From assembly GCA_030524705.1 (NCBI GenBank), contig JAUNGD010000008.1, forward strand, positions 18,191 to 82,190: 64,000 nucleotides of DNA. Direction: 5' to 3'. The notes below the pieces were generated by a model. That model ran no database searches. It saw only the letters and a program-made list of their open reading frames with translations, and was not told where the DNA came from. A program made the position numbers and the translations under genes. Of this stretch, positions 32,291 to 40,655 are shown piece by piece (position 1 is the stretch's first letter; each line of letters starts with the position of its first letter). Origin of the DNA: Lachnospiraceae bacterium (GTDB lineage Bacteria > Bacillota > Clostridia > Lachnospirales > Lachnospiraceae).

Positions 32291-33177
32291 TGTACGTTTT
32301 TTCGGTACTGCGTCGGCGTACTCCCGACAATGCGGCGGAACGTTTTTGTAAAGTAGCTGGGACTTTCAAAGCCGCATCGGCTGCTGACTTCCAGTATTGA
32401 AAGATCCGACTCCCGCAGCAGGATGCAGGAGCGGGCGATCCGGTAGTGAATCAGATATTGGATGGGAGAAAGGCGCAGCATTTTCTTGAAGCAGCGAAGG
32501 CATTCTCTTTCGCAGATACTGGCGTGGGCGGCCAGCTCGGCAACGGTGATGGGACGGGCATAATTCTCCTGCAGGTACAGCAGCATCTGCTTGATGCGTT
32601 CATTTTCGGAGGCCGAGGCGGCTGAGGATTCCCTGGAGGGCGCATTTTGATAGCAGTATAGGTCAAAAAATATTTCAGATAACAGGCTACGAACCGTAAA
32701 TTCATAGCCTTCCGGTCTGTTCTGACACAGCCGGGAGGCTTTTTTGATGCGGCTGAGGATTTCAAAATGCCAGGGGACATTTTTGCGCAGCACCAGAGTC
32801 TGAAAGGCATCCGGCGCCATCAACGGCTTCATATATTTCTGATACAGGACGCTGTCCTTCGAGCCGTAGATGAGGCGGCCATGAAAGACCAGGTCGCTTT
32901 TTTTACAGACGCCGTCCCGGGCGGCGTCTGCGGTATGGAGGGTTCCGGAATTTAAAAAGATACCGTCGCCCTCATCCAAAAGAAAACGGCCCTGGGGCGT
33001 ATTGTAAAGGACAGAACCATGGAAAACGTAGGAACATTCAAATTCTTCATGCCAGTGCCAGGGCACCTGGATTTCAGGCGGTACGTTGTAGCATGCGCAA
33101 GGAAATTCAGGTGTACCGTGTTGTTTGATTTCCTGTCCGTTCACTGAAATAGTAGATTTTGGGAATAATTCGGCCAT
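32287..33177 (-). CDS. AraC-family transcriptional regulator with cupin domain
   Basis: 296 residues from the ATG at 33177, chosen for the perfect AGGAGG 7 bases upstream. N-terminal cupin (about 30-110, with HWHEEFECSYVFHGSVLY) is the sugar- or ligand-sensing part; the C-terminal two-HTH AraC domain covers about 195-293 (ITVAELAAHASICERECLRCFKKML and ILEVSSRCGFESPSYFTKTFRR). It is divergent from a MATE pump at 33430; two direct repeats spaced 21 bases in between look like its own binding sites. The effector is unknown. Confidence 0.9.
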   Translation of the reverse strand: MAELFPKSTISVNGQEIKQHGTPEFPCACYNVPPEIQVPWHWHEEFECSYVFHGSVLYNTPQGRFLLDEGDGIFLNSGTLHTADAARDGVCKKSDLVFHGRLIYGSKDSVLYQKYMKPLMAPDAFQTLVLRKNVPWHFEILSRIKKASRLCQNRPEGYEFTVRSLLSEIFFDLYCYQNAPSRESSAASASENERIKQMLLYLQENYARPITVAELAAHASICERECLRCFKKMLRLSPIQYLIHYRIARSCILLRESDLSILEVSSRCGFESPSYFTKTFRRIVGSTPTQYRKNVH

Positions 33178-33266
33178 GAGATATCCTCCTGTCATGGATT
33201 TAACTGTGCGGCATGGCATGTCCGCCGGGGCATGAGTGATATTATGCTTATGCAAAATGATATAGT

Positions 33267-33301
33267 CGGTTTTGTTATAGTATACAGCGGTTTTATTATA
33301 G
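33267..33301. promoter_or_regulatory. Two 14-base direct repeats, candidate AraC-type operator
   Basis: CGGTTTTGTTATAG (33267-33280) and CGGTTTTATTATAG (33288-33301) differ by one base and start 21 bases apart, two helical turns, the spacing AraC-family dimers commonly use. They lie between the divergent AraC and MATE genes. Confidence 0.55.
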
Positions 33302-33339
33302 AAACAACCCAAAAAAATCAGTATTATTACAAATCGAAG

Positions 33340-33359
33340 TGTTACTGTTCACAGTAACA
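33340..33359. promoter_or_regulatory. Perfect 8+8 palindrome upstream of the MATE gene
   Basis: TGTTACTG-TTCA-CAGTAACA. It is flanked on both sides by a direct ATCGAAG (33333-33339 and 33359-33365). Looks like a dimeric repressor site (TetR/MarR type), distinct from the AraC repeats. Confidence 0.5.
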
Positions 33360-33429
33360 TCGAAGTATACAGCCGCAGCTTATATTTCGGGCGGCCGTAT
33401 GAAAAAATCGGGGAGCAGGAGGCTGAAAG

Positions 33430-34815
33430 ATGACGAAGGATATGACAGAAGGAAAACCGCTGCAGCTGATTATCGGTTTTGCGGTGCCGATGTTTTTGGG
33501 AATGCTGTTCCAGCAATTTTACAGTATGGTGGACACCATTATTGTTGGGAAATTTTTAGGTGTGAATCCTTTGGCGGGAGTTGGTTCTACCACTTCCCTG
33601 AACTTTTTGGTGATTGGATTTGTAATGGGGGTATGTAACGGATTTGCAGTACCGGTGGCACAGATGTTTGGCGCGAAAAATGAGGGTGAGCTGCGCCGAT
33701 ATGCAGCGAACTGCGTCTGGCTATGCGGATTGATCTCCGTACTTCTGACCGCGGTGGTGGTGGGATTTTGCCGACCATTGCTGATTCTGCTGAGGACGCC
33801 GGAGGACATTTTTCATTATGCGTATGCATATATTGTAATTATTTTCTTGGGAATACCGTGTACCTTCCTCTATAACATGCTGGCGGGAATGCTCCGCTCG
33901 CTGGGGGACAGCAGGACTCCGGTGGTGTTCCTGGCGATTTCCTCTTTGATCAATATTGTACTGGACATTGTGTTCATTGTTGTATTCCACATGGGAGTAG
34001 AGGGACCGGCTCTTGCCACCGTGATCTCTCAGGGCGGCTCCGGACTGATCTGCCTTTGGTATATAAAAAAGAAATTTGCGGTCCTGCGGATGAGCCGGGA
34101 GGAATGGCGTCCGAGGCGGTATCACATTCGGAGACTGTGCTATATCGGGATTCCCATGGGGCTGCAGTATTCGGTGACCGCTATTGGTACTCTGGTAATA
34201 CAGGCTGCCGTCAATGGATTCGGCGCGGTGGCTGTAGCAGGCGTGACCGCAGGGCAGAAGATCAATACCTTTCTCTGCTGTCCCTATGAGGCGCTGGGAG
34301 CGACCATGGCGTCCTACTGCGGGCAGAATATGGGGGCCAACAGGCTTGACCGCATCAGAAGCGGGGTAAAAGACGCTGCGCTGTGCGGATTCGTGGTCTC
34401 AGCTGTGCTTCTGGGCCTTGTGTTCCTGGGCGGCAGACCGCTTTCCATGCTCTTTTTGGATGAACCGAATCAACAGGTACTGGATTATTCTTATCATTTT
34501 TTGGCCGTTTCGGCGGCGGGCTACAGCCTTCTGACGCTGGTGAATGTCGTGCGGTTCGCAATACAGGGAATGGGATTTTCCGCGTTCGCGGTGATCGCAG
34601 GGGTATTGGAAATGATCGCCCGGGGGCTTGCGGGTACGGCAGTAGTAGCCATGGCGGGATTTACCGGTATTTGTCTGTCTAATGTGATGGCATGGCTGTT
34701 TGCGGACTGCTTTCTGATACCGGCATTTTTCCGTTGCATCCGGATGACACAGCGCCGATTGAATGGTTCCGTGCCGGAAAGAAAGATGCTCCGGAGGCGT
34801 GCGCGGATCGCGTAG
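33430..34815 (+). CDS. MATE-family efflux transporter
   Basis: 461 residues, twelve hydrophobic segments in two halves. The first-segment pattern PLQLIIGFAVPMFLGMLFQQFYSMVDTIIVGKFLG is typical of the NorM/DinF-like MATE proteins that export drugs or metabolites using Na+ or H+. AGGAGG lies 8 bases upstream. Divergent from an AraC regulator with two kinds of operator-like sites between them, so expression is probably induced. Substrate unknown. Confidence 0.93.
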   Translation: MTKDMTEGKPLQLIIGFAVPMFLGMLFQQFYSMVDTIIVGKFLGVNPLAGVGSTTSLNFLVIGFVMGVCNGFAVPVAQMFGAKNEGELRRYAANCVWLCGLISVLLTAVVVGFCRPLLILLRTPEDIFHYAYAYIVIIFLGIPCTFLYNMLAGMLRSLGDSRTPVVFLAISSLINIVLDIVFIVVFHMGVEGPALATVISQGGSGLICLWYIKKKFAVLRMSREEWRPRRYHIRRLCYIGIPMGLQYSVTAIGTLVIQAAVNGFGAVAVAGVTAGQKINTFLCCPYEALGATMASYCGQNMGANRLDRIRSGVKDAALCGFVVSAVLLGLVFLGGRPLSMLFLDEPNQQVLDYSYHFLAVSAAGYSLLTLVNVVRFAIQGMGFSAFAVIAGVLEMIARGLAGTAVVAMAGFTGICLSNVMAWLFADCFLIPAFFRCIRMTQRRLNGSVPERKMLRRRARIA

Positions 34816-34869
34816 GCACGGCAAAGATGTGAAGGCTCCAGGGCGGAATTTCAGAAAAATAGAATTTTA

Positions 34870-36084
34870 TCATATGATGGAAGGAAGACGGACAAAAAAC
34901 GTATTCCTTCCATTTTTACTTTCACACCATATTTTTCCGTGATGACAGGAGACGATGCTCTCGGCGATAGAAAGGCCGAGGCCGTAGCTCTGGTTCATGC
35001 TTCGCGCCTTGTCGATCCGGTAGAAGCGTTTGAAAATATGCTTCAGGTCGTCAGGGCTTATGGCCGGACCAGGATTTTCGACGGATAAAATGCAGTGACG
35101 CTTGCCCTGTTTTTTCAGGCAGACTGTGATTTCGGAGGACGGGTCGGAATATTTCTGTGCGTTGTCCAGCAAGATTCCGATCAGCTGCTGCATATGCGGC
35201 TCGCTTGCCCTGATGCGGATATTATTTTCCAGTTGGCTTTTTAGAGTCAGGTTCTTTTCAAAATAGATCGGTTCAAAGGGGAGCAGGGCATTTTCCACCA
35301 GAACGCTGAAATCTAAGGCAGTCTGGGACGCTGCGACGGAACCGTTATCTACTCTAGCCAGCTCCAGCAGGCTCTCCACCAGCCCCCGCATCTGCCGGGA
35401 CATGGTGAGAATGTTGTCTGAGAACTGCCGGCGGGCAGCTTCACCATAATCCGCAGATTGAAGCATTTCTGCATTTGTAAGTATTACGGTAAGAGGCGTT
35501 TTCAGCTCGTGAGAAGCATCGGCCACGAACTGGCGCTGCTGGCTCCAGGCATGCTCCACAGGGGCGACCGCCCATTTAGCCAGAAAAATACTGATTACGA
35601 GAAAAACCGCGAAGCTGATAAGTCCAATGAAAAGACAGGTCTTCAGAAGATTTCTCAACGTGGCAAGCTCGTTGGAAATATCCGAAAAAACAAGACATTG
35701 AGAGAAAGGCGTTTTGATACGGCAGAAACGGAGATTGTATTCCCGAATCGTGCCGACGGGATTTTCGGATGCCAGGGCTGTATCTGCTAATTCCCAAAGA
35801 AAATCCTTGTCTGACAAGTCATAGTAGCCTCCGCCGTTTGCAGTAAGCTCCCCCTGCTCATTTATCTGTACGGTAAAATAAGGAAGCTTTACGTGGGGAG
35901 AAAGGTCTTCCGGCCTCCCGGCGGGGCGTGTCGGCGTGATATCTGCCGCCTGCATCATTTGAAGACTCTGGGTCTCCAGATTCCTTCGCGTGATTCCAAA
36001 GACAAGGCTGAAAATGACAATCAGCATGACCGTAACGATGGTCATGTTAAAGCAGATAAATTTGATGCGCAGCTTTTTCAACAT
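34870..36084 (-). CDS. Sensor histidine kinase
   Basis: 404 residues. Two membrane segments (about 10-32 and 146-168) enclose an extracellular sensor of about 110 residues. The H-box FVADASHELKTPLT follows a short linker, then the N-box DNAQKYSD and the G-box GLGLSIAESI. It phosphorylates the response regulator encoded just upstream; the two overlap by 7 bases. The signal is unknown. No zinc or peptide-binding motif is evident in the sensor part. The nearby divergent ABC transporter operon at 37107 is a natural target candidate. Confidence 0.93.
   Translation of the reverse strand: MLKKLRIKFICFNMTIVTVMLIVIFSLVFGITRRNLETQSLQMMQAADITPTRPAGRPEDLSPHVKLPYFTVQINEQGELTANGGGYYDLSDKDFLWELADTALASENPVGTIREYNLRFCRIKTPFSQCLVFSDISNELATLRNLLKTCLFIGLISFAVFLVISIFLAKWAVAPVEHAWSQQRQFVADASHELKTPLTVILTNAEMLQSADYGEAARRQFSDNILTMSRQMRGLVESLLELARVDNGSVAASQTALDFSVLVENALLPFEPIYFEKNLTLKSQLENNIRIRASEPHMQQLIGILLDNAQKYSDPSSEITVCLKKQGKRHCILSVENPGPAISPDDLKHIFKRFYRIDKARSMNQSYGLGLSIAESIVSCHHGKIWCESKNGRNTFFVRLPSII
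34877..34918 (+). terminator. Terminator of the MATE gene inside the kinase 3' end
   Basis: ATGGAAGGAA (34877-34886) pairs with TTCCTTCCAT (34904-34913), followed by TTTTACT. It overlaps the last codons of the converging histidine kinase gene. Confidence 0.75.
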
Positions 36085-36755
36085 TTCTCACACACCTCCA
36101 GATGATATCCGAGCCGCCGGATAGCTTCGATACGGATGTCGGAGCCGATGCTTGTCAGTTTTTTCCTCAGAAATCCAACGTAGACCTCAACATGATTTTC
36201 CACTGCATTCGAATCATATCCCCAGACCCGGGCAAGAATGACCTCCTTTGACAGGTTGCGGTCCCGGGACTGCAGGAGAAGCCGCATCACATCAAATTCC
36301 CGGGCAGAAAGCCGCACACTTTTTTCACCGCATATCAGCGTACCGGAGGCCAGATCAAGAGAAGTATTTCCATAGGAAAGCTCATTTACCTCGGAGCCCT
36401 GTCTGCGGAGCAGAGCATTGATGCAGGCCAGCAGCTCTCTCGTGTCAAAGGGCTTGGTCAGATAGTAGTCGGCCCCGGCGTTCAGTCCTTCTACGCGGTC
36501 CAGCAGCTCCGACTTTGCAGTCAGCATCAAGATCGGAGTGGAACAGCGCTTTGCCCGCAGCTCTCTTGCCACCTGATATCCATTCATGCCCGGCAGCATG
36601 ATATCAAGAATAAGCAGATCATAGAAGGAGAGGACCGACAATTCAATGCCGGTCTCCCCATCATAAGCTGTTTCCACTTCAAAACCTTTGGCGGTCAGCA
36701 GTGTTTTTATAGAATCTGCTAAGAGTTTTTCATCTTCTATTATTAATATCTTCAT
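36078..36755 (-). CDS. OmpR-family response regulator
   Basis: 225 residues from the ATG at 36755. Receiver domain (1-120) with the acidic pocket IIEDE, phospho-acceptor Asp near residue 51 in LLILDIMLPGMNG, and KPFDTREL; C-terminal winged-helix DNA-binding domain (about 130-222) with the RVWGYDSNAVENHVEVYVGFLRKKL-type recognition region (shown in part). The upstream ribosome site is poor (GGGCGGGG lies rather far at about 14 bases). It pairs with the histidine kinase downstream. It is divergent from the Gld-type ABC operon. Confidence 0.93.
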   Translation of the reverse strand: MKILIIEDEKLLADSIKTLLTAKGFEVETAYDGETGIELSVLSFYDLLILDIMLPGMNGYQVARELRAKRCSTPILMLTAKSELLDRVEGLNAGADYYLTKPFDTRELLACINALLRRQGSEVNELSYGNTSLDLASGTLICGEKSVRLSAREFDVMRLLLQSRDRNLSKEVILARVWGYDSNAVENHVEVYVGFLRKKLTSIGSDIRIEAIRRLGYHLEVCEKC

Positions 36756-36927
36756 CTTTTTAATATACCCCGCCCTTTGTCTGGAATGTCTCAAATGGAA
36801 ATGTCTTCGGATATGTAAGTCATTTTAGCAAGCCGGTTTCTCAGTGTCAACGAAAAGAACAGGAGCCGGGGCTTTTAAAATATGATTTTTCTGTGTTTTT
36901 CAGCTTCAATTCAGCAACGAATGATAC

Positions 36928-37074
36928 AGTGGGGAAGAACAAGGAGGAACAGAAGCGCCAGTCTTGAATAAGTCAGCTGCAGGAAAAAAGAACGGGGAAT
37001 ATAATCAGGCACTGAGCGATATCTATACAAAGACAGGGCTGGAGGAAGAATTTTCACGGAACAAAATGCAGTAA
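36928..37074 (+). pseudogene. Possible small reading frame or gene remnant
   Basis: An open frame without ATG runs 36928-37074 and ends in a normal TAA; from a TTG at 36964 it would encode 36 residues (NKSAAGKKNGEYNQALSDIY in the middle), with AAGGAGG about 13 bases upstream. Residue composition looks protein-like. I do not recognise it. It fills part of the 36756-37106 gap; otherwise that gap shows only AT-rich promoter-like sequence. Confidence 0.2.
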
Positions 37075-37106
37075 AAACCCTGCACTTATATAAAGGAGGA
37101 ATTATC

Positions 37107-38081
37107 GTGATAGAAGTGAACCATCTGGTGAAACGGTATGGAAGCAATCATGCAGTAGACGATCTGTCCTTTCGTGTTGAACGCGGACAGATCTATGGAT
37201 TTCTGGGGCCGAATGGCGCCGGAAAATCCACGACGATGAATATATTAACGGGGTATATTGCCCCGTCATCCGGAGAAGTAAAAATAAACGGACATGATAT
37301 TCTGGAGGATGCGGAGGCGGCCCGCAAATGTATCGGCTACCTGCCGGAGATTCCGCCGATCTATCCGGAAATGACGGTGCTGGAATACCTTACTTTTGCG
37401 GCAGAGCTGAAACGGCTGCCAGGGAAAAGCAGAGAGGCGTTGATCCTGGAAGCCATGGAGCTGACCGGCGTCGTGGAGGTGCAAAGGAGACTGATTAAAA
37501 ATCTGTCAAAGGGCTTTCGGCAGCGTGTCGGTCTGGCCCAGGCGATCCTGGGATTTCCGGAGATCATTATCCTGGATGAGCCCATGGTGGGACTGGATCC
37601 AAAGCAGATCATTGAGGTAAGAGAATTGATCAAGAAGCTGAGTGAAAAGCACACAGTCATCCTCAGCTCTCATATTTTGTCTGAAATCAGCGCGATCTGT
37701 GACCATATTATGATTATTTCCCACGGGAAGCTGGTGGCCAGTGATACGCCGGAAAGGCTTACCAGTCTGATGAAGGGCTCTGCGTCGCTGGAGCTTACGG
37801 TGCGCTGCGAAAAGCACGGGCTGCATCAGCTGCTGAAAGATACCTCCGGTATCACCAGCTTTGAGATACTGGATTCCCCGGAGCAGGGGGCGCATGATGT
37901 GCTGATAAAAACGGAAGGTACGACAGATTTGAGGGAAAAGCTTTTTTATGAGCTGGCCTCCCGGAAAATGGCGCTGCTGCGGATGCAGCAAAGTCATGTT
38001 TCTCTGGAGGATGTATTCCTGGAGCTGACGGAAAATGAAGAGACAGAAGGGGAGGAAAACGAAGATGGCAGCGATCTATAA
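37107..38081 (+). CDS. ABC-2 transporter ATP-binding protein (GldA-like)
   Basis: 324 residues starting with GTG at 37107 (AAGGAGG 7 bases upstream). Walker A GPNGAGKST (34-42), signature LSKGFRQRVGLAQ, Walker B IIILDEPMVGLDP. The extra C-terminal domain (about 230-310) and the wording place it in the NatA/GldA group. It works with the ABC-2 permease encoded next (17-base overlap) and two following proteins. The four-gene set resembles the gliding-associated GldA-GldF-GldG transporters, here in a bacterium without obvious gliding machinery. Confidence 0.9.
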   Translation: MIEVNHLVKRYGSNHAVDDLSFRVERGQIYGFLGPNGAGKSTTMNILTGYIAPSSGEVKINGHDILEDAEAARKCIGYLPEIPPIYPEMTVLEYLTFAAELKRLPGKSREALILEAMELTGVVEVQRRLIKNLSKGFRQRVGLAQAILGFPEIIILDEPMVGLDPKQIIEVRELIKKLSEKHTVILSSHILSEISAICDHIMIISHGKLVASDTPERLTSLMKGSASLELTVRCEKHGLHQLLKDTSGITSFEILDSPEQGAHDVLIKTEGTTDLREKLFYELASRKMALLRMQQSHVSLEDVFLELTENEETEGEENEDGSDL

Positions 38082-38928
38082 AAAAGAGTTCAGGGGATTT
38101 ATGACTTCTATGGTGGGATATGTGTTCATTGCATTTTTGCTGGTGGTTTCCGGAATTTATTATACGGCTTACCATCTTCAGGGAGCGTATCCAAAGTTTT
38201 CTTACACGCTGCAGTCCGTACTGTTTGTATTTCTGATTGCAGTTCCGGTACTCAGTATGCGTGTGCTGGCAGAGGAGCGGAAGCAGAAAACGGATCAGCT
38301 TCTGCTCACCTCACCGGTATCTGTGGCAGGAATCGTAATGGGGAAATATCTGGCGCTGGTGTCTGTCTTTGGAATCGCAGCGGCAGTGCTGGCGGTCTAT
38401 CCGCTGATATTGACACAGTTTGGCACGATTTCCATGGCTGAATCCTATACGGCCTTGTTTGGCTTTTTTCTGATGGGAAGCTGTTATCTTTCCATTGGCC
38501 TGTACCTTTCGTCGGTGACGGAGAGCCAGGTCATAGCGGCGGTGCTGACGTTCCTGTTTCTGTTCGTATGCTATGTGATAGAGGGGATCGCTTCTTTTTT
38601 CCCGGAAACGTCATCGGCTTCTTTTTACACGATGGTGGTCCTGGTACTGGCAGCTGCCTGTGTGATTTATTATATGGTGCATCAGGCAGTCATTACGATT
38701 GCCATAGCGGTCTGCCTGGAGGCGGCGCTTGTGGTGCTGTACCTGGTAAATGCCTCGTTTTATGAAAGCTTGATTCAGGAGCTGCTGGGGGTCCTGGACA
38801 TTACGGAGCACTTTACAGAATTTTGCAGCGGCATTCTTGACGTCACCGGAATCATATATTATCTGACCGTTATTGGAGTATTTCTGTTTCTGACGGTGCA
38901 ATCCATACAGAAAAGACGGTGGAGCTAA
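38065..38928 (+). CDS. ABC-2 transporter permease (GldF-like)
   Basis: 287 residues from the ATG at 38065 (GGGGAGG 9 bases upstream, inside the ATPase gene). Six hydrophobic segments; the opening AAIYKKEFRGFMTSMVGYVF and MRVLAEERKQKTDQLLLTSPVS loop are the pattern of the GldF-like ABC-2 permeases. It forms the channel for the ATPase encoded before it. The substrate is unknown. Confidence 0.9.
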   Translation: MAAIYKKEFRGFMTSMVGYVFIAFLLVVSGIYYTAYHLQGAYPKFSYTLQSVLFVFLIAVPVLSMRVLAEERKQKTDQLLLTSPVSVAGIVMGKYLALVSVFGIAAAVLAVYPLILTQFGTISMAESYTALFGFFLMGSCYLSIGLYLSSVTESQVIAAVLTFLFLFVCYVIEGIASFFPETSSASFYTMVVLVLAAACVIYYMVHQAVITIAIAVCLEAALVVLYLVNASFYESLIQELLGVLDITEHFTEFCSGILDVTGIIYYLTVIGVFLFLTVQSIQKRRWS

Positions 38929-38952
38929 GAGGATGGACAGGAGGAAGGATGC

Positions 38953-40614
38953 ATGAATAAAATAAAATCCCTATTTGTATTGAAAAGAAAAAAAGAGAGA
39001 TATCCGGTCAGTATCCGGCGGATAAAAAACGGTTCCTACAGTATGGCGATGACTGTGTTTGCAGTGGCGGCTGCGGTGGCAGTAAATCTGATCGTTTCGG
39101 AGCTTCCGTCCCAGTATACGCAGATCGATATCAGCGACCAGAAGCTGACGGTGCTGAGCGACCAAACAAAAGAGTTGGCGGCGGGGCTGGAGGAGGACAT
39201 TACGATTTATTACGTGGTACAGGACGACAACCGGGATTCAAATGTTTCCCGGCTGCTGGAACGGTATGACGACCTTTCCTCACACATCACGGTGGTGGAG
39301 AAGGACCCTGTTTTAAATCCAAATTTTACATCTCAGTACACAGATGAAACTCTGTCTGAGAACAGTGTAATTGTGACCTGCAACGATGCGAAACGGGTAG
39401 TCACGTACGACAGTATGTACGAGTCAGAATTTAATTATAATTATTATACGTATGAAACGACGGGGTTCGATGCTGAGGGCCAGATTACCAGCGCCATTGC
39501 TGCGGTGAGCTCAGAGGATCTGCCAAAGCTATATACCCTGACCGGCCATGGAGAGTCCCAGATCAACAGCTCCCTTGCCCAGTCCATTGAAAAGGAGAAT
39601 ATTGAGACGGAAGAGCTGAATCTGGTCACGGCAGAGAGTGTGCCCGAGGATGCGGACTGCCTGCTGGTGGCATCCCCTGCCAGCGATCTGTCAGAAGCAG
39701 AGGCGCAGAAGCTCCTCAGCTATCTGAAGACCGGCGGAAAGGCCATCGTTGTCACAGATTATACCGGAAAAGAGATGCCGAATCTAATGTCGGTACTGGA
39801 ATATTACGGTCTTTCTCTGGAAGATGGGATCATCATGGAAGGAGACAGCAATTACTATATTCAGACGCCCTATTATCTGGTGCCGGATATTGCCAGCACG
39901 GAGGTATCTGCTGATATGACCGGAGGCAGCGCATACGCTTTTCTGGCTGCTGCACAGGGAATTCTCGTCTCGGAAGAGCTGCGGGACGGCCTGAGTGCCG
40001 CTCCGGTGCTTACTACGTCTTCCTCCGCTTACTCGAAGGTGGATGTGGAAAATATGACCACCTATGGGAAAGAGGACGGAGACATTGATGGCCCCTTTAA
40101 CGTAGGCGTGATCGTTACGGAGACGGTGGAGCTGACGGAGGAGCTGCTGGAGGAAGCTGAGGCAGCTATAGAGAGCGCCGGAGCATCCGCAGAGCTGGGT
40201 AGTATTTCCGGACTGGTACAGGACAGTGACGAGGCCGGGGACAACGCAGCAGGAGCAGAAGCGGCTGAGGGCGAGACCGAGGCAGCAGGAGCAGAAACGG
40301 CTGAGGATGAGACTGAAAATGCCGAAATTGAGACGGCTGAGACAAAGCTGGCGGTATATTCCTCTTCTATGCTGCTGGACGCTTCAGCTGACCAGATGGT
40401 TTCAGGGGGAAATGCAAAGCTGGTCATGAACACTCTAAGCTGGATGTGCGGACATACGTCCACTGTATCGGTTCCTTCAAAAAGCATGTCCGTAAATTAC
40501 CTGACAGTTACCTCCGCCAGCAGCAGCTTCTGGAGTATTATCGTAATCGGTATCATACCGGGGGCCTTCCTGATAGGAGGGCTCTATATCTGGCTGAAGA
40601 GGCGGAAGCAGTAG
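38953..40614 (+). CDS. GldG-family ABC transporter auxiliary protein
   Basis: 553 residues: an N-terminal membrane segment (about 31-53), a long outside domain of the GldG / ABC-type uncharacterised family, and a C-terminal membrane segment (about 525-546) with a basic end KRRKQ. The region SDQTKELAAGLEEDITIYYVV and SRLLERYDDLSSHITV match GldG. A low-complexity stretch at about 420-460 is built of repeated E, A, T and G (AEGETEAAGAETAEDETE) and looks like an expanded linker. It starts 24 bases after the permease. Confidence 0.85.
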   Translation: MNKIKSLFVLKRKKERYPVSIRRIKNGSYSMAMTVFAVAAAVAVNLIVSELPSQYTQIDISDQKLTVLSDQTKELAAGLEEDITIYYVVQDDNRDSNVSRLLERYDDLSSHITVVEKDPVLNPNFTSQYTDETLSENSVIVTCNDAKRVVTYDSMYESEFNYNYYTYETTGFDAEGQITSAIAAVSSEDLPKLYTLTGHGESQINSSLAQSIEKENIETEELNLVTAESVPEDADCLLVASPASDLSEAEAQKLLSYLKTGGKAIVVTDYTGKEMPNLMSVLEYYGLSLEDGIIMEGDSNYYIQTPYYLVPDIASTEVSADMTGGSAYAFLAAAQGILVSEELRDGLSAAPVLTTSSSAYSKVDVENMTTYGKEDGDIDGPFNVGVIVTETVELTEELLEEAEAAIESAGASAELGSISGLVQDSDEAGDNAAGAEAAEGETEAAGAETAEDETENAEIETAETKLAVYSSSMLLDASADQMVSGGNAKLVMNTLSWMCGHTSTVSVPSKSMSVNYLTVTSASSSFWSIIVIGIIPGAFLIGGLYIWLKRRKQ

Positions 40615-40655
40615 GAGCACCTCCTATAATATGACACGGAAAGGAATTTTGTAAT

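Noticed and set aside
34870-36755. Two-component system controlling the MATE pump
   Set aside because: The pump has its own divergent AraC gene and operators; the kinase/regulator pair is closer to and divergent from the Gld-type operon, so linkage to the pump is not supported.
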